42,381 nt of DNA from Comamonadaceae bacterium (GCA_011391745.1 JAABPX010000017.1:1-42381); one strand, 5' to 3'; positions 17,256-25,316 are shown, counted from the stretch's first letter. Program-made: numbers and translations. The notes: generated from the sequence alone by a model not told the origin.

Positions 17256-17684
17256 TCAGGGCTTGGGGTCTTGAGGGGGTTTCTTCTTGCCCAAACCGGC
17301 AATACCACCATGGGCATGGCGACTCAACGCAAACGAAGCAAAGATCTTCAGCCAAATGGTCACACCGGCGTACTCCAGGCGCGTGTCTCGATCCAAGATG
17401 AACGCATCAAGGTCGAGGTTCACATCCACGAACACCCACAAGAGAGGCAAAAAGGACGAGATCAACACGCCAATCAGCACAATGGCTGGCAGAAAATTGA
17501 TCACGAATTCGTAGTGCGCATAGCGCTCGGGGTTCGAAGGCGGCAAGCCTTTTTTTAAAGCCACCTCTGAAAAATCACGCTTGATCAAAATTCGATAGGC
17601 ACGCCTAGCCCAGAAAAAAGCAATCGGGAAAAGGGCCAACAAAAAGAACCAATCAAAGATGGGTACTTGAATCATCATTTCCAT
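17256..17684 (-). CDS. Conserved small membrane protein of unknown function
   Basis: A 142-aa protein with an N-terminal helix (residues about 6-27, FDWFFLLALFPIAFFWARRAYR) and a second near 60-85 (FVINFLPAIVLIGVLISSFLPLLWVFV, shortened here to its core), plus a basic C-terminus ending KKKPPQDPKP. No family recognised. ATG at 17684 is favoured because AAGGA lies six bases upstream; 11 further upstream codons are open. It converges with ppsR with only 1 bp between the stops and no terminator between them, so the 3' ends of the two transcripts must overlap. Confidence 0.65.
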   Translation of the reverse strand: MEMMIQVPIFDWFFLLALFPIAFFWARRAYRILIKRDFSEVALKKGLPPSNPERYAHYEFVINFLPAIVLIGVLISSFLPLLWVFVDVNLDLDAFILDRDTRLEYAGVTIWLKIFASFALSRHAHGGIAGLGKKKPPQDPKP

Positions 17685-17721
17685 GGCGTGTCCTTGTTTT
17701 TGTTGCCGTATTGTCACTCAT

Positions 17722-17755
17722 AAAAAAGCCCCGTCAGTTGCCTGGCGGGGCTTTT
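17722..17755 (-). terminator. Rho-independent terminator after the actP-type operon
   Basis: AGCCCCG (17727-17733) pairs with CGGGGCT (17746-17752). A's at 17722-17727 make the minus-strand T tract, and TTTT at 17752-17755 is on the other side. It ends the DUF4212-symporter transcript. Confidence 0.85.
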
Positions 17756-17802
17756 GCTTTTCAGACCGGTGCGGCTTTCACCGCACCAACCGGAACGTCA
17801 TC

Positions 17803-19659
17803 TCAGTGACCAGCGGCTGCAGCGCCAGCACCCTTGGGGATGCGGACCGACTCGACCATGTCTTGCACGTGCTGTGGCACGGTGCCCGAGACTTTGCTGA
17901 CCAAGTAAGCGACGACAAAGTTCACGATCGCGCCCACGGTGCCGAAGGCAGCTGGGGTCAGACCGAAGAAGCTGTTGGGGCCGCCAATGAGTTCAACGTA
18001 CTCGGTACCCTTGATGAAGAAGATACCGTGGTGGGCGAACACATAGAAGGCGGTCACGAACATACCAGCGATCATGCCGGCGATGGCACCCTTGTCGGTG
18101 ATGGTCTTGGTGAAAATACCCATCATGATGGCGGGGAACAGCGAAGACGCTGCCAAACCGAAGGCCAGGGCCACGGTCGCTGCCGCAAAGCCGGGTGGGT
18201 TCAGACCCAAGTAACCGGCCAAGATGATGGCAAACACCATGGAGATCTTGCCTGCCATCAGTTCGCTCTTCTCGCTCATGTCAGGCACGAAGGTGCGCTT
18301 GATCAGGTCGTGAGAAATGGCGGACGAGATGGCCAACAACAAACCAGCAGCGGTCGACAAGGCGGCAGCCATGGCACCAGCGGCCACCAAGGCGATCACC
18401 CAGTTGGGCAATTGAGCGATTTCCGGGTTGGCCAACACGATGATGTCGGCGTTCACGGTCAACTCGCTGCCTTTCCAGCCAGCAGCTTCTGCTTTGGCTT
18501 TCACGGCTTCGTTCTTGGTCTTGTCGTTGTAGTACTGGATACGGCCGTCGCCGTTCTTGTCTTCAAACTTCAGCAGGCCGGTTTTTTCCCAACGGGCCAC
18601 CCAAGCTGGACGGTCTTCGTACTTGATGCTGGCTTCAGGCGCGAACAAGTCGGGCTTGGCGGCCACCACAGCAGCGTCGATGCCCATGCCGCCTTCGGCT
18701 TTCTGGACGATACCGACGTTGGTGTTGAACGTGCCATGCAGGTTCAAACGGGCCATGGAACCCACGGAAGGTGCCACGGTGTACAACAAGGCAATGAACA
18801 CCAGCGTCCAACCAGCCGAGTAGCGTGCATCAGCGACTTTGGGCACGGTGAAGAAGCGGATGATCACGTGGGGCAAGCCAGCCGTACCGATCATCAAGGA
18901 GATGGTGAAGAACACCATGTTCAAGGTAGAACCGGCCGACTGGGTGGTGTACTGAGCAAAGCCCAGGTCCGTGACCACTTGGTCCAACTTGGACAACAGC
19001 GACACATCGGTACCGACCAAGTCAGAACCCATGCCCAGCTGAGGGATGAAGTTGCCCGTCAAGTTCAAAGAAATGAACAGAGCGGGGATGGTGTAGGCCA
19101 CGATCAGCACGATGTACTGAGCCACCTGGGTGTAGGTGATGCCCTTCATACCGCCGAACACAGCGTAAGCGAACACGATGGCCATACCGATGTAAATACC
19201 GGTGTCGGCCGACACGCCCAAGAAACGCGCGAAGGTGATACCCACGCCGGTCATTTGACCCACGATGTAGACCACGCAGATGATCAGCAAGCAGATCACG
19301 GCCACGGTACGGGCCGTGGACGAGTAGTAACGGTCACCGATGAACTCGGGCACCGTGAACTTGCCGAACTTGCGCAGGTAGGGTGCCAGCAACATGGCCA
19401 GCAACACGTAACCGCCGGTCCAGCCCATCAAGAACACGGCACCGCCGTAGCCCATGTTGGAGATCAGGCCGGCCATGGAGATGAACGAAGCGGCCGACAT
19501 CCAGTCAGCAGCGGTGGCCATACCGTTGGTCACGGGGTGAACACCGCCGCCTGCAACGTAAAAATCGGACGTGCTGGCAGCACGCGCCCAAAAAGCAATG
19601 CCGAGGTACAGCGCGAAGCTGGCACCAACGACCAAATAGGTTAGGGTTTGAAGTTCCAT
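17803..19659 (-). CDS. Cation/acetate-type sodium:solute symporter, large subunit
   Basis: SSS family transporter, 618 aa, ActP-like (VC_2705 subfamily), probably for acetate or another short carboxylate. About 13 helices. Signature strings are DFYVAGGGVHPVTNGMATAADW (split at residues 32-52), GWTGGYVLLAMLLAPYLRKFGKF and VAAGAMAAALSTAAGLLLAISSA. A hydrophilic stretch at about 300-400 contains an EF-hand-like loop D367, N369, D371, G372, I374 but with N378 where the usual Glu would be. ATG at 19659 has GGAAG six bases upstream; 15 further upstream codons are open but lack SSS character. It follows the DUF4212 gene by 13 bp. Unlike the paralogue at 3274-5388 it lacks the 145-residue charged insertion. 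Confidence 0.93.
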   Translation of the reverse strand: MELQTLTYLVVGASFALYLGIAFWARAASTSDFYVAGGGVHPVTNGMATAADWMSAASFISMAGLISNMGYGGAVFLMGWTGGYVLLAMLLAPYLRKFGKFTVPEFIGDRYYSSTARTVAVICLLIICVVYIVGQMTGVGITFARFLGVSADTGIYIGMAIVFAYAVFGGMKGITYTQVAQYIVLIVAYTIPALFISLNLTGNFIPQLGMGSDLVGTDVSLLSKLDQVVTDLGFAQYTTQSAGSTLNMVFFTISLMIGTAGLPHVIIRFFTVPKVADARYSAGWTLVFIALLYTVAPSVGSMARLNLHGTFNTNVGIVQKAEGGMGIDAAVVAAKPDLFAPEASIKYEDRPAWVARWEKTGLLKFEDKNGDGRIQYYNDKTKNEAVKAKAEAAGWKGSELTVNADIIVLANPEIAQLPNWVIALVAAGAMAAALSTAAGLLLAISSAISHDLIKRTFVPDMSEKSELMAGKISMVFAIILAGYLGLNPPGFAAATVALAFGLAASSLFPAIMMGIFTKTITDKGAIAGMIAGMFVTAFYVFAHHGIFFIKGTEYVELIGGPNSFFGLTPAAFGTVGAIVNFVVAYLVSKVSGTVPQHVQDMVESVRIPKGAGAAAAGH

Positions 19660-19672
19660 TTGGGTCTTCCTT

Positions 19673-19933
19673 TTAGTCTTCTTGCATGCCGAACTGGCGG
19701 TCAATCTGACCCATCTTCACGGCGTAATAAAAAATCAACGCGATGAAAATGTAGATGGAACCTTGTTGGGCAAACCAGAAGCCCAATGGGTAGCCACCCA
19801 AGTGAATGGTGTTCAACATTGGGGCAAACAAGATGCCCGCGCCGTACGAACAGAGTGCCCAGATGATCAGCACTTTGGTCAGCAGACCAAGCGTTGCCGA
19901 CCAGTAGGCCTTTGCGTTGCTATCAGTTGTCAT
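19673..19933 (-). CDS. DUF4212 small subunit of sodium:solute symporter
   Basis: Two-helix membrane protein, 86 aa, partner of the symporter 13 bp downstream. Family strings are LGGYPLGFWFAQQGSIYIFIA and FYYAVKMGQIDRQFGMQED. Helices lie near residues 15-37 and 50-72. ATG at 19933 has AGGAG nine bases upstream; an ATG at 19942 directly abuts the AGGAG. An inverted repeat at 20099-20115 lies 166 bp upstream, in what should be the promoter region. Confidence 0.9.
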   Translation of the reverse strand: MTTDSNAKAYWSATLGLLTKVLIIWALCSYGAGILFAPMLNTIHLGGYPLGFWFAQQGSIYIFIALIFYYAVKMGQIDRQFGMQED

Positions 19934-20098
19934 GAAAGTCATCTCCTAGAGTGATGCTTTTGAGGTTCGGCGGTGTGACCCGCCACGCTTTGCACGCTCA
20001 ATGCCCACGGCGAGTACCGCAGGCATGAACACTACGGGTTGGACTGTGTTGGCCACGCCTTACGCCAAAATTGCTGGAAACCACCGAAAGCACCCAAA

Positions 20099-20115
20099 CT
20101 AGGGTAAGCCCCTAG
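20099..20115. promoter_or_regulatory. Inverted repeat upstream of the actP-type operon
   Basis: CTAGGG-TAAGC-CCCTAG: perfect six-base arms around a five-base spacer, in the 194 bp between ahpF and the DUF4212 start. No T run follows, so it is not a terminator. Related sites occur upstream of ahpC (22443-22460) and upstream of hupB (32691-32711). It is probably an operator; the regulator is unknown. Confidence 0.5.
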
Positions 20116-20127
20116 CAAATACACGCA

Positions 20128-21714
20128 CTAGACAGCAACCGCTTCAGTTGATTGCACCACGGGTTGGCGGATCAGGTGATCGAAGGCGCTGAGTGCGGCC
20201 TTGGCACCCTCGCCCGCAGCGATGATGATTTGCTTGTAAGGCACGGTGGTGCAATCGCCCGCAGCGAACACCCCCTCGACACTGGTGTGACCCTTGGCGT
20301 CCACCACGATCTCGCCAAAGCGGCTGAGCTCCATGTCACCCTTGAGCCACTCGGTGTTGGGCACCAAGCCGATTTGCACAAACACACCTTCGAGCGCGAT
20401 CAGGTGCTCTTGGCCGCTGACGCGGTCTTTGTAGCGCAAGCCATTCACTTGTCCAGAAGCCCCTGTGATTTCGGTGGTCTGGGCGTTGGCGTGGATGGTC
20501 ACGTTGGGCAGGCTCTTGAGCTTGCTGACCAACACGGCATCGGCCTTGAGGGTGTCGGCGAACTCGATCAGGGTCACGTGCGAGACGATGCCAGCCAAAT
20601 CGATGGCGGCTTCGACGCCCGAGTTACCCCCGCCAATCACCGCCACGCGCTTGCCTTTGAACAAGGGGCCATCGCAGTGCGGGCAGTAGGCCACGCCTTT
20701 GTTTTTGTACGCTTGCTCGCCGGGCACGTTGACGTTGCGCCAGCGCGCACCGGTCGACAAGATCACGCTGCGGGCTTTGAGCACCGCGCCGTTGGCCATT
20801 TGAACGCCCACCAAACCGCCAGGCTGGGTCGCGGGGATGAGCTTGTCGGCGCGCTGCAGGTTCATGATGTCCACTTCGTAGTGGCGCACCTGAGCTTCCA
20901 TCTCGGCGGCCAATTTGGGGCCGTTGGTCTCGAGCACGGAGATGTAGTTTTCGATGGCCATGGTGTCGTTGACCTGACCACCAAAACGCTCGGCGGCCAC
21001 ACCCACGCGAATGCCTTTGCGCGCGGCGTAGACGGCCGCTGCCGCGCCAGCGGGGCCGCCGCCGACGATGAGCACATCAAACGGGTCTTTGGCGTTGAGT
21101 TTGTCGGCCTCGCGACTGGCTGCGCCGGTGTCGAGTTTGGTCAAGATTTCTTCTAGGCTCATGCGGCCCGAGCCGAACATCTCGCCGTTGGAGAAGACCA
21201 TGGGCACGGCCATGACTTGGCGCTGCTCGACCTCGGCTTGGAACAAACCACCGTCGATGATGGTGGCGTTGATCTTGGGGTTGAAGATGGTCATCAAGGT
21301 CGCGGCCTGCACCACGTCGGGGCAGTTGTGGCACGACAAAGACATGTACACCTCAAGGTCAAGCGCCGCGTCCAAGGCCTTGATTTGGTCGAGCACATCG
21401 GCGTCGACCTTGGGCGGGTGACCACCGGTCCAGAGCAAGGCCAAGACCAAGGAGGTGAACTCGTGACCCAGAGGTATGGCGGCGAAGCGAACGCCGCGTT
21501 GCTCGCCTTCGCGGGCAATCACAAACGATGGTTGACGGGCGTCTTGACCGCTGGCGTCAAAGGTCACTTTGTCGGACAAAGAGGCGATTTGCTCCAGCAA
21601 GGTGCGCATCTCTTGGGCCTGCTCGCTGCCGTCGAGCGAAGCGATCAAGCGGATGGGGGCCTTGAGCATGCCAAGGTAGGTTTGCAGCTGGGTTTGCAGG
21701 GTGGTGTCGAGCAT
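20128..21714 (-). CDS. ahpF: Alkyl hydroperoxide reductase subunit F
   Basis: Flavoprotein disulfide reductase that passes electrons from NADH to AhpC. Length 528 aa, as expected. The N-terminal tandem thioredoxin-like domain has the CxxC pair C128/C131 (LSCHNCPD). The FAD-binding motif [21 protein letters not shown] starts near 214 (given in part), the second redox pair is C344/C347 (CPHCDG), and the NADH site [10 protein letters not shown] follows. ATG at 21714 has GGAG at good spacing. It lies 103 bp downstream of ahpC on the same strand, with several hairpins between them. Confidence 0.97.
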   Translation of the reverse strand: MLDTTLQTQLQTYLGMLKAPIRLIASLDGSEQAQEMRTLLEQIASLSDKVTFDASGQDARQPSFVIAREGEQRGVRFAAIPLGHEFTSLVLALLWTGGHPPKVDADVLDQIKALDAALDLEVYMSLSCHNCPDVVQAATLMTIFNPKINATIIDGGLFQAEVEQRQVMAVPMVFSNGEMFGSGRMSLEEILTKLDTGAASREADKLNAKDPFDVLIVGGGPAGAAAAVYAARKGIRVGVAAERFGGQVNDTMAIENYISVLETNGPKLAAEMEAQVRHYEVDIMNLQRADKLIPATQPGGLVGVQMANGAVLKARSVILSTGARWRNVNVPGEQAYKNKGVAYCPHCDGPLFKGKRVAVIGGGNSGVEAAIDLAGIVSHVTLIEFADTLKADAVLVSKLKSLPNVTIHANAQTTEITGASGQVNGLRYKDRVSGQEHLIALEGVFVQIGLVPNTEWLKGDMELSRFGEIVVDAKGHTSVEGVFAAGDCTTVPYKQIIIAAGEGAKAALSAFDHLIRQPVVQSTEAVAV

Positions 21715-21737
21715 CGGAAACTCCGGTTGAATTCAAT

Positions 21738-21802
21738 AAAAAGGGGCATTCAATGCCGCTGGTGCATGGGCCCCAAGAGCCCATGAGGCAGCGGTACTGC
21801 CT
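21738..21802 (-). terminator. Three tandem hairpins between ahpC and ahpF (possible partial terminator)
   Basis: Read from ahpC, the minus strand has three elements. The first is AGGCAG-N5-CTGCCT (21786-21802). The second is CATGGGC-N7-GCCCATG (21765-21785). The third is GGCAT-TGA-ATGCC followed by CC and five T (21738-21757). The last has the form of a weak intrinsic terminator. Together they could lower read-through into ahpF or protect the ahpC mRNA end. Confidence 0.55.
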
Positions 21803-21817
21803 ATCGCGCGGGGACGA

Positions 21818-22381
21818 TCAGATCTTGCCGACCAAGTCCAACGAAGGGGTCAGGGTCTTGGCGCCTTCGTTCCACTTGGCGGGGCACACTTGACCAGGGT
21901 TCTTGGCCACGAATTGAGCGGCTTTGAGCTTGCGCAGGGTTTCTTTGACATCACGGGCGATGCTGTTGTCGTGCACTTCCATGGTCTTGATCTGGCCTTC
22001 GGGGTTGATGATGAAGGTGCCGCGCAAAGACAGCCCTTCTTCTTCGATGTGCACGCCAAACGCGCGGCTCAGCGTGTGGGTTGGGTCGCCAACCAAGGGG
22101 AATTGGGCTTTGCCCACGGCGGGCGAAGTCTCGTGCCAGACTTTGTGTGAGAAGTGGGTGTCGGTGGTCACGATGTAGACCTCGGCACCGGCCTTTTGGA
22201 ATTCGGCATAGTTCTCAGCAGCGTCTTCCACTTCGGTGGGGCAGTTGAAGGTGAACGCGGCGGGCATAAAGATCACGACCGACCATTCGCCTTTGAAGCT
22301 GGCTTCGGTGACGGGCACGAATTTGCCTTGGTGGAAGGCGGTGGTGCTGAATGCTGGAACTTGGGTGTTGATCAAAGACAT
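21818..22381 (-). CDS. ahpC: Alkyl hydroperoxide reductase subunit C (peroxiredoxin)
   Basis: Typical 2-Cys peroxiredoxin, 187 aa, which reduces H2O2 and organic peroxides in the cytoplasm. Peroxidatic C47 is in FMPAAFTFNCPTEVEDAAE and resolving C166 is in NPGQVCPAKWNEGAKTL, as in AhpC of E. coli type. ATG at 22381 is followed by SLINTQVPAF, the family N-terminus. It is the first gene of an ahpC-ahpF pair and shares a 206-bp divergent intergenic region with the Fur-box promoter of the tonB set. An inverted repeat at 22443-22460 lies about 60 bp upstream of its start. Confidence 0.97.
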   Translation of the reverse strand: MSLINTQVPAFSTTAFHQGKFVPVTEASFKGEWSVVIFMPAAFTFNCPTEVEDAAENYAEFQKAGAEVYIVTTDTHFSHKVWHETSPAVGKAQFPLVGDPTHTLSRAFGVHIEEEGLSLRGTFIINPEGQIKTMEVHDNSIARDVKETLRKLKAAQFVAKNPGQVCPAKWNEGAKTLTPSLDLVGKI

Positions 22382-22442
22382 GGTTTTTCCTGTTGACAGT
22401 GTTGAAAAAATGGCGCCTTTTCAGGCGGCAAATGAAGTCTAA

Positions 22443-22460
22443 CCTAGGGTTTGCACTAGG
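22443..22460. promoter_or_regulatory. Inverted repeat in the ahpC promoter region
   Basis: CCTAG-N8-CTAGG with the inner sequence GGTTTGCA. It shares CTAGGGT-NN-GC-(N)-CTAG with the site at 20099-20115. Further CTAG/GTAG/ATAG tetramers follow at about one helical turn (22456, 22468, 22486), which could instead be a LysR-type (OxyR-like) array, but the 12-bp step is not the classic 11. Confidence 0.45.
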
Positions 22461-22515
22461 TCGTTTGGTAGTTTTTATACCCCCCATAGGTTTTTTGTTG
22501 CGGCGCAACAAGTTA

Positions 22516-22545
22516 TTGACGCGGGCATTGGGCTTGCGCTACATT
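22516..22545 (+). promoter_or_regulatory. Sigma-70-type promoter of the iron-uptake set
   Basis: TTGACG (22516-22521), an 18-bp spacer, and TACATT (22540-22545). The Fur box starts on the last bases of the -10, so bound Fur would block RNA polymerase. The first gene starts at 22588. Confidence 0.7.
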
Positions 22546-22566
22546 AATGAGAATTATTCTCATTAA
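22544..22566. promoter_or_regulatory. Fur box
   Basis: A perfect 23-bp palindrome centred on 22555. Its core AATGAGAAT-T-ATTCTCATT is nearly the textbook Fur site for beta- and gamma-proteobacteria. It overlaps the -10 of the plus-strand promoter, so it should repress the downstream genes (22588-24862) when iron is sufficient. It is about 165 bp from the ahpC start, so an effect on ahpC is less likely. Confidence 0.9.
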
Positions 22567-22587
22567 CTGATTGTCGATGGGGCTGGT

Positions 22588-22926
22588 ATGTCACACCTGA
22601 TCAACGAACACCAAGCGCTGGTGCGCCACTGGGGGCGCCTGCAAACACAGATCGATGCCTTGCTGAAGGACCAAGCCCGTCAGCAAGCGAGGTGGGCGGC
22701 TGAGCTGATGCGATTGCGTGCGGAGCTCATCATCCGAGACACGCAAGCGTTTTGGGGCATGGCTCATGCGCACTCACCAGTCACCCGCCCTGCGAAGCGG
22801 GCAAGCATCGACACCGCACCGACCGTTAGGCAGGTAATTTGCCAAAGCGGGTGCGTGTCACAAGCCCACGCTTGGCTGGACGACGACGATCAGTGCCGTT
22901 TGTATGGCGGTGCTTGCGATCTGTGA
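22588..22926 (+). CDS. Small cysteine-containing protein heading the Fur-controlled tonB set
   Basis: A 112-aa protein that I do not recognise. Residues about 1-57 are predicted helical and charged (NEHQALVRHWGRLQTQIDA), residues 60-80 are a basic linker, and the C-terminal part has four Cys: C85, C89, C103 and C110, pattern CX3C-X13-CX6C with a run of Asp before C103. No signal peptide or membrane helix. This looks like a possible metal or Fe-S binding tail. It begins 22 bp after a perfect Fur box and is followed, after about 140 bp with no gene, by tonB-exbB-exbD, so it should be made under iron limitation. The start ATG at 22588 has only a weak GGGG as ribosome-binding site. Confidence 0.65.
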   Translation: MSHLINEHQALVRHWGRLQTQIDALLKDQARQQARWAAELMRLRAELIIRDTQAFWGMAHAHSPVTRPAKRASIDTAPTVRQVICQSGCVSQAHAWLDDDDQCRLYGGACDL

Positions 22927-23068
22927 CGGCGCACGCGCGGTGGCCTCAACGAGATCAAGACCTTGGCCCTAACGGGCTACCATTCATTGGTTTGTCAATA
23001 CGACCTGCACCACACACCTGCGTTGGGTATGGCGCTCACACCGACAGCTTAGTGACGGCTTTGGACCC

Positions 23069-23707
23069 ATGATCAAGTTCTTCAATGTTTTTCAACACCA
23101 CTGGCGAATCACGACTGGCGTGTTGGTGGTGCATGTCTTGCTGATTGGGTTGGCGGGGCAAGGTGTTGGCTTGCCCACAACCGAGACCAACAGGCCGGCG
23201 GACGTGCCCGCGATTCAGTGGATCGCCGTTCAACCGCCAATCGATGCAAGCCCTCGCAAACCCGACAGACAGAAAGGCGTTGATCGTCAGCACACGCCAC
23301 AGCAACAGCCCCCAACGTTGACAGCGCCCCAGACCACTGAAGCCGCAGCCTACCAAGCCTTAGCCACTGAGCCGCCACACCAGCCGCAGACCACCGTCGT
23401 CTCTGAGGCGCCCCAGCCATCCAGGGTGGAGCCGCCATCAAGCCGCCTACACCAAGGAGACAACCCACGCCCGCCCTACCCTGCGCTGTCCCAACGGCTG
23501 GGGGAACAAGGCCAAGTCGTGGTGCGCATTTGGGTCGCCATCGATGGCAGCGTCTCTCAAGGCAGCATCAAAACCTCCAGCGGATTTGGTCGTTTGGACT
23601 CAATCGCCCTCAGCACGGTGTTGCGCTGGCGCTTCACCCCCGGCACGGTCGACGGCGTACGCCAAGCCATGTGGGTCAATGTCCCCATTCAATTTGTTTT
23701 GGAATAA
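23069..23707 (+). CDS. tonB: TonB energy transducer
   Basis: A 212-aa periplasm-spanning protein that transmits ExbB/ExbD proton-motive energy to outer-membrane receptors. An N-terminal membrane anchor (residues about 14-34, ITTGVLVVHVLLIGLAGQGV) keeps the His of the family's S/H-type helix. A Pro/Gln-rich middle spans 50-130, and the C-terminal TonB fold (about 130-212) has PPYPALSQRLGEQGQVVVRI and STVLRWRFTPGTVDG. It is followed by exbB after 21 bp. Cognate receptors are not in the window. Confidence 0.93.
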   Translation: MIKFFNVFQHHWRITTGVLVVHVLLIGLAGQGVGLPTTETNRPADVPAIQWIAVQPPIDASPRKPDRQKGVDRQHTPQQQPPTLTAPQTTEAAAYQALATEPPHQPQTTVVSEAPQPSRVEPPSSRLHQGDNPRPPYPALSQRLGEQGQVVVRIWVAIDGSVSQGSIKTSSGFGRLDSIALSTVLRWRFTPGTVDGVRQAMWVNVPIQFVLE

Positions 23708-23728
23708 CTATTTTTGGAGATTTAAGCC

Positions 23729-24448
23729 ATGGACGCACACAACAGCAGCGCGATATGGGCGCACATTTGGGTCAACAGCGATGCCCTCATCAAAACCGTG
23801 GCGCTGATTTTGTTCGCGATGTCAATCGCGACGTGGAGCATTTTCATCACCAAGGCCTTGGGGCTTCGCCGACAACGTCAATGCGCTCAACAAGTCGAGG
23901 GTTTTTGGCGTGCCGCTGACATCGGCGGTGGATTGAAACATTTGGGCGTTAACGCCAACAACCCGTTCTATGTCCTGGCTTTGGAGGGTCACGAAGCCAC
24001 TCAACACCTCACTGCGCCCAAAAACCATGCCCCTCAACGGCACGAGGACATGGACCTGAGCGATTGGGTTGACCGTGCTTTGAACAAAAGCCTCGATGAC
24101 CACCGTGTTCGTGCGCACGGCGGCTTAGCGGTTTTGGCATCGGTGGCCTCCACCGCGCCGTTCATTGGCTTGTTTGGCACGGTATGGGGCATTTACCACG
24201 CACTCATGGGCATCGGTGCCGCCGGTCAAGTCGGCATTGACCAAGTGGCGGGGCCGGTTGGCGAAGCCCTCATCATGACCGCGCTGGGCTTGCTGGTCGC
24301 CATTCCCGCCGTGCTGGGCTACAACGCCTTGCTCAGGGGCAACAAAGCCTTGTCGCACCAGCTCAACCGATTTGCACACGATTTACACGCCTATTTTGTG
24401 ACCGGCGCACGCATGCGGCGTTCATCCCAAAGCATCACCACCGACTGA
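23729..24448 (+). CDS. exbB: Biopolymer transport protein ExbB (MotA/TolQ/ExbB proton channel)
   Basis: A 239-aa inner-membrane proton-channel subunit. Three helices lie near residues 18-40 (LIKTVALILFAMSIATWSIF), 130-155 (AVLASVASTAPFIGLFGTVW) and 175-200 (PVGEALIMTALGLLVAIPAV). The conserved TAPFIGLFGTVWGI and the GEALI..ALGLLVAIPAV signature are both present. It lies between tonB and exbD with 21-bp and 9-bp gaps, an operon. Confidence 0.96.
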   Translation: MDAHNSSAIWAHIWVNSDALIKTVALILFAMSIATWSIFITKALGLRRQRQCAQQVEGFWRAADIGGGLKHLGVNANNPFYVLALEGHEATQHLTAPKNHAPQRHEDMDLSDWVDRALNKSLDDHRVRAHGGLAVLASVASTAPFIGLFGTVWGIYHALMGIGAAGQVGIDQVAGPVGEALIMTALGLLVAIPAVLGYNALLRGNKALSHQLNRFAHDLHAYFVTGARMRRSSQSITTD

Positions 24449-24457
24449 GGACTCGCC

Positions 24458-24862
24458 ATGGCCTTCTCAACCCAAGACGACAACGAGGTCATGAGCGAGA
24501 TCAATATGATCCCCTTCATCGATGTGATGTTGGTGCTGTTGATCATCTTCATCATCACCGTCCCGGTCATTCAACACGCAGTCAAAGTGGAGTTGCCCCA
24601 AGCCGCGGCAAAACCGTTGGACGACCAAACCGATCACATTCGGTTGAGCGTGGACGCACAGGGACGGTATTTTTGGAACGGCGAAGCGATCAGCGATGAA
24701 GCGCTGACGCAACGCCTGGACCAAGCAGCAAACGCTGACAAGCCACCCGCGCTGCACATCAGCGCAGACAAGTCGGTTCGCTACGAGCGCGTGGCCCAAG
24801 TCATGGCCAGCGCACAACGCGCCGGCCTGAGCAAACTGGGCTTTGTCACCGACGCCCAATGA
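24458..24862 (+). CDS. exbD: Biopolymer transport protein ExbD
   Basis: A 134-aa ExbD/TolR family protein. Cytoplasmic start, then one membrane helix (about 18-40) preceded by SEINMIPFIDVMLVLLIIF, whose Asp (in FIDVML) carries protons. The periplasmic part (45-134) includes LSVDAQGRYFWNGEAI. Last gene of the tonB set. It converges with the HbpS-like gene, 18 bp between stops. Confidence 0.96.
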   Translation: MAFSTQDDNEVMSEINMIPFIDVMLVLLIIFIITVPVIQHAVKVELPQAAAKPLDDQTDHIRLSVDAQGRYFWNGEAISDEALTQRLDQAANADKPPALHISADKSVRYERVAQVMASAQRAGLSKLGFVTDAQ

Positions 24863-24880
24863 GCGGAACAGAACGCCGTT

Positions 24881-25288
24881 TTAAAGCCCCAACGCGGCAA
24901 TACCGGCGCGAGCAATTTGCGCGTCTTCGTTGGACTTCACACCGCTCACGCCCACCGCACCGATACACTGACCGTCTTTCATGATGGGCACGCCGCCTTC
25001 AAGCAGGCCTTCAATCGTGGGAGCGCTCAAAAAGGACACGCGGCCTTGGTTGATGACGTCCTCGTAGACCTTGCTCTCGCGGCGACCCAGCGCCGACGTG
25101 TGGGCTTTGGCCGGTGCAATGTGAGCCGAGACGGGAGGTGCCCCATCCAAACGCTGCAACCACAGCAAATGACCCCCGTCGTCGACGATGGCGATGGTGA
25201 CGGACCACTGGTTTTTTGTGGCTTCTGCTTCGGCAGCGGCGGCAATGAGCTTGACGTCCGCCAGATCCAAACAGGCTTTGTTTTTCAT
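24881..25288 (-). CDS. HbpS/GlcG-like heme-binding family protein
   Basis: A 135-aa protein of the GlcG/HbpS (DUF336) family. Family strings are VTIAIVDDGGHLLWLQRLDGA, AKAHTSALGRRES, and the closing GGVPIMKDGQCIGAVGVSGVKSNEDAQIA (cited in part). Members bind heme or small cofactors and often sit next to redox or glycolate enzymes. There is no signal peptide, so it is probably cytoplasmic. It sits tail to tail with the iron-uptake set and head to head with the BI-1 gene. ATG at 25288 has AGGA seven bases upstream. Confidence 0.85.
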   Translation of the reverse strand: MKNKACLDLADVKLIAAAAEAEATKNQWSVTIAIVDDGGHLLWLQRLDGAPPVSAHIAPAKAHTSALGRRESKVYEDVINQGRVSFLSAPTIEGLLEGGVPIMKDGQCIGAVGVSGVKSNEDAQIARAGIAALGL

Positions 25289-25316
25289 GAACTTTTCCTA
25301 AAATAAAGGGTCGAAT

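Noticed and set aside
17683..19644. 653-codon open frame on the plus strand, opposite the second symporter
   Set aside because: Antisense shadow; the product is His/Gly/Gln-rich and has no recognisable domain.
22839..23072. 77-codon open frame between the Fur-controlled small gene and tonB
   Set aside because: Overlaps the upstream gene by 88 bp and tonB by 4 bp, is Arg/Pro-rich, and lacks a ribosome-binding site.
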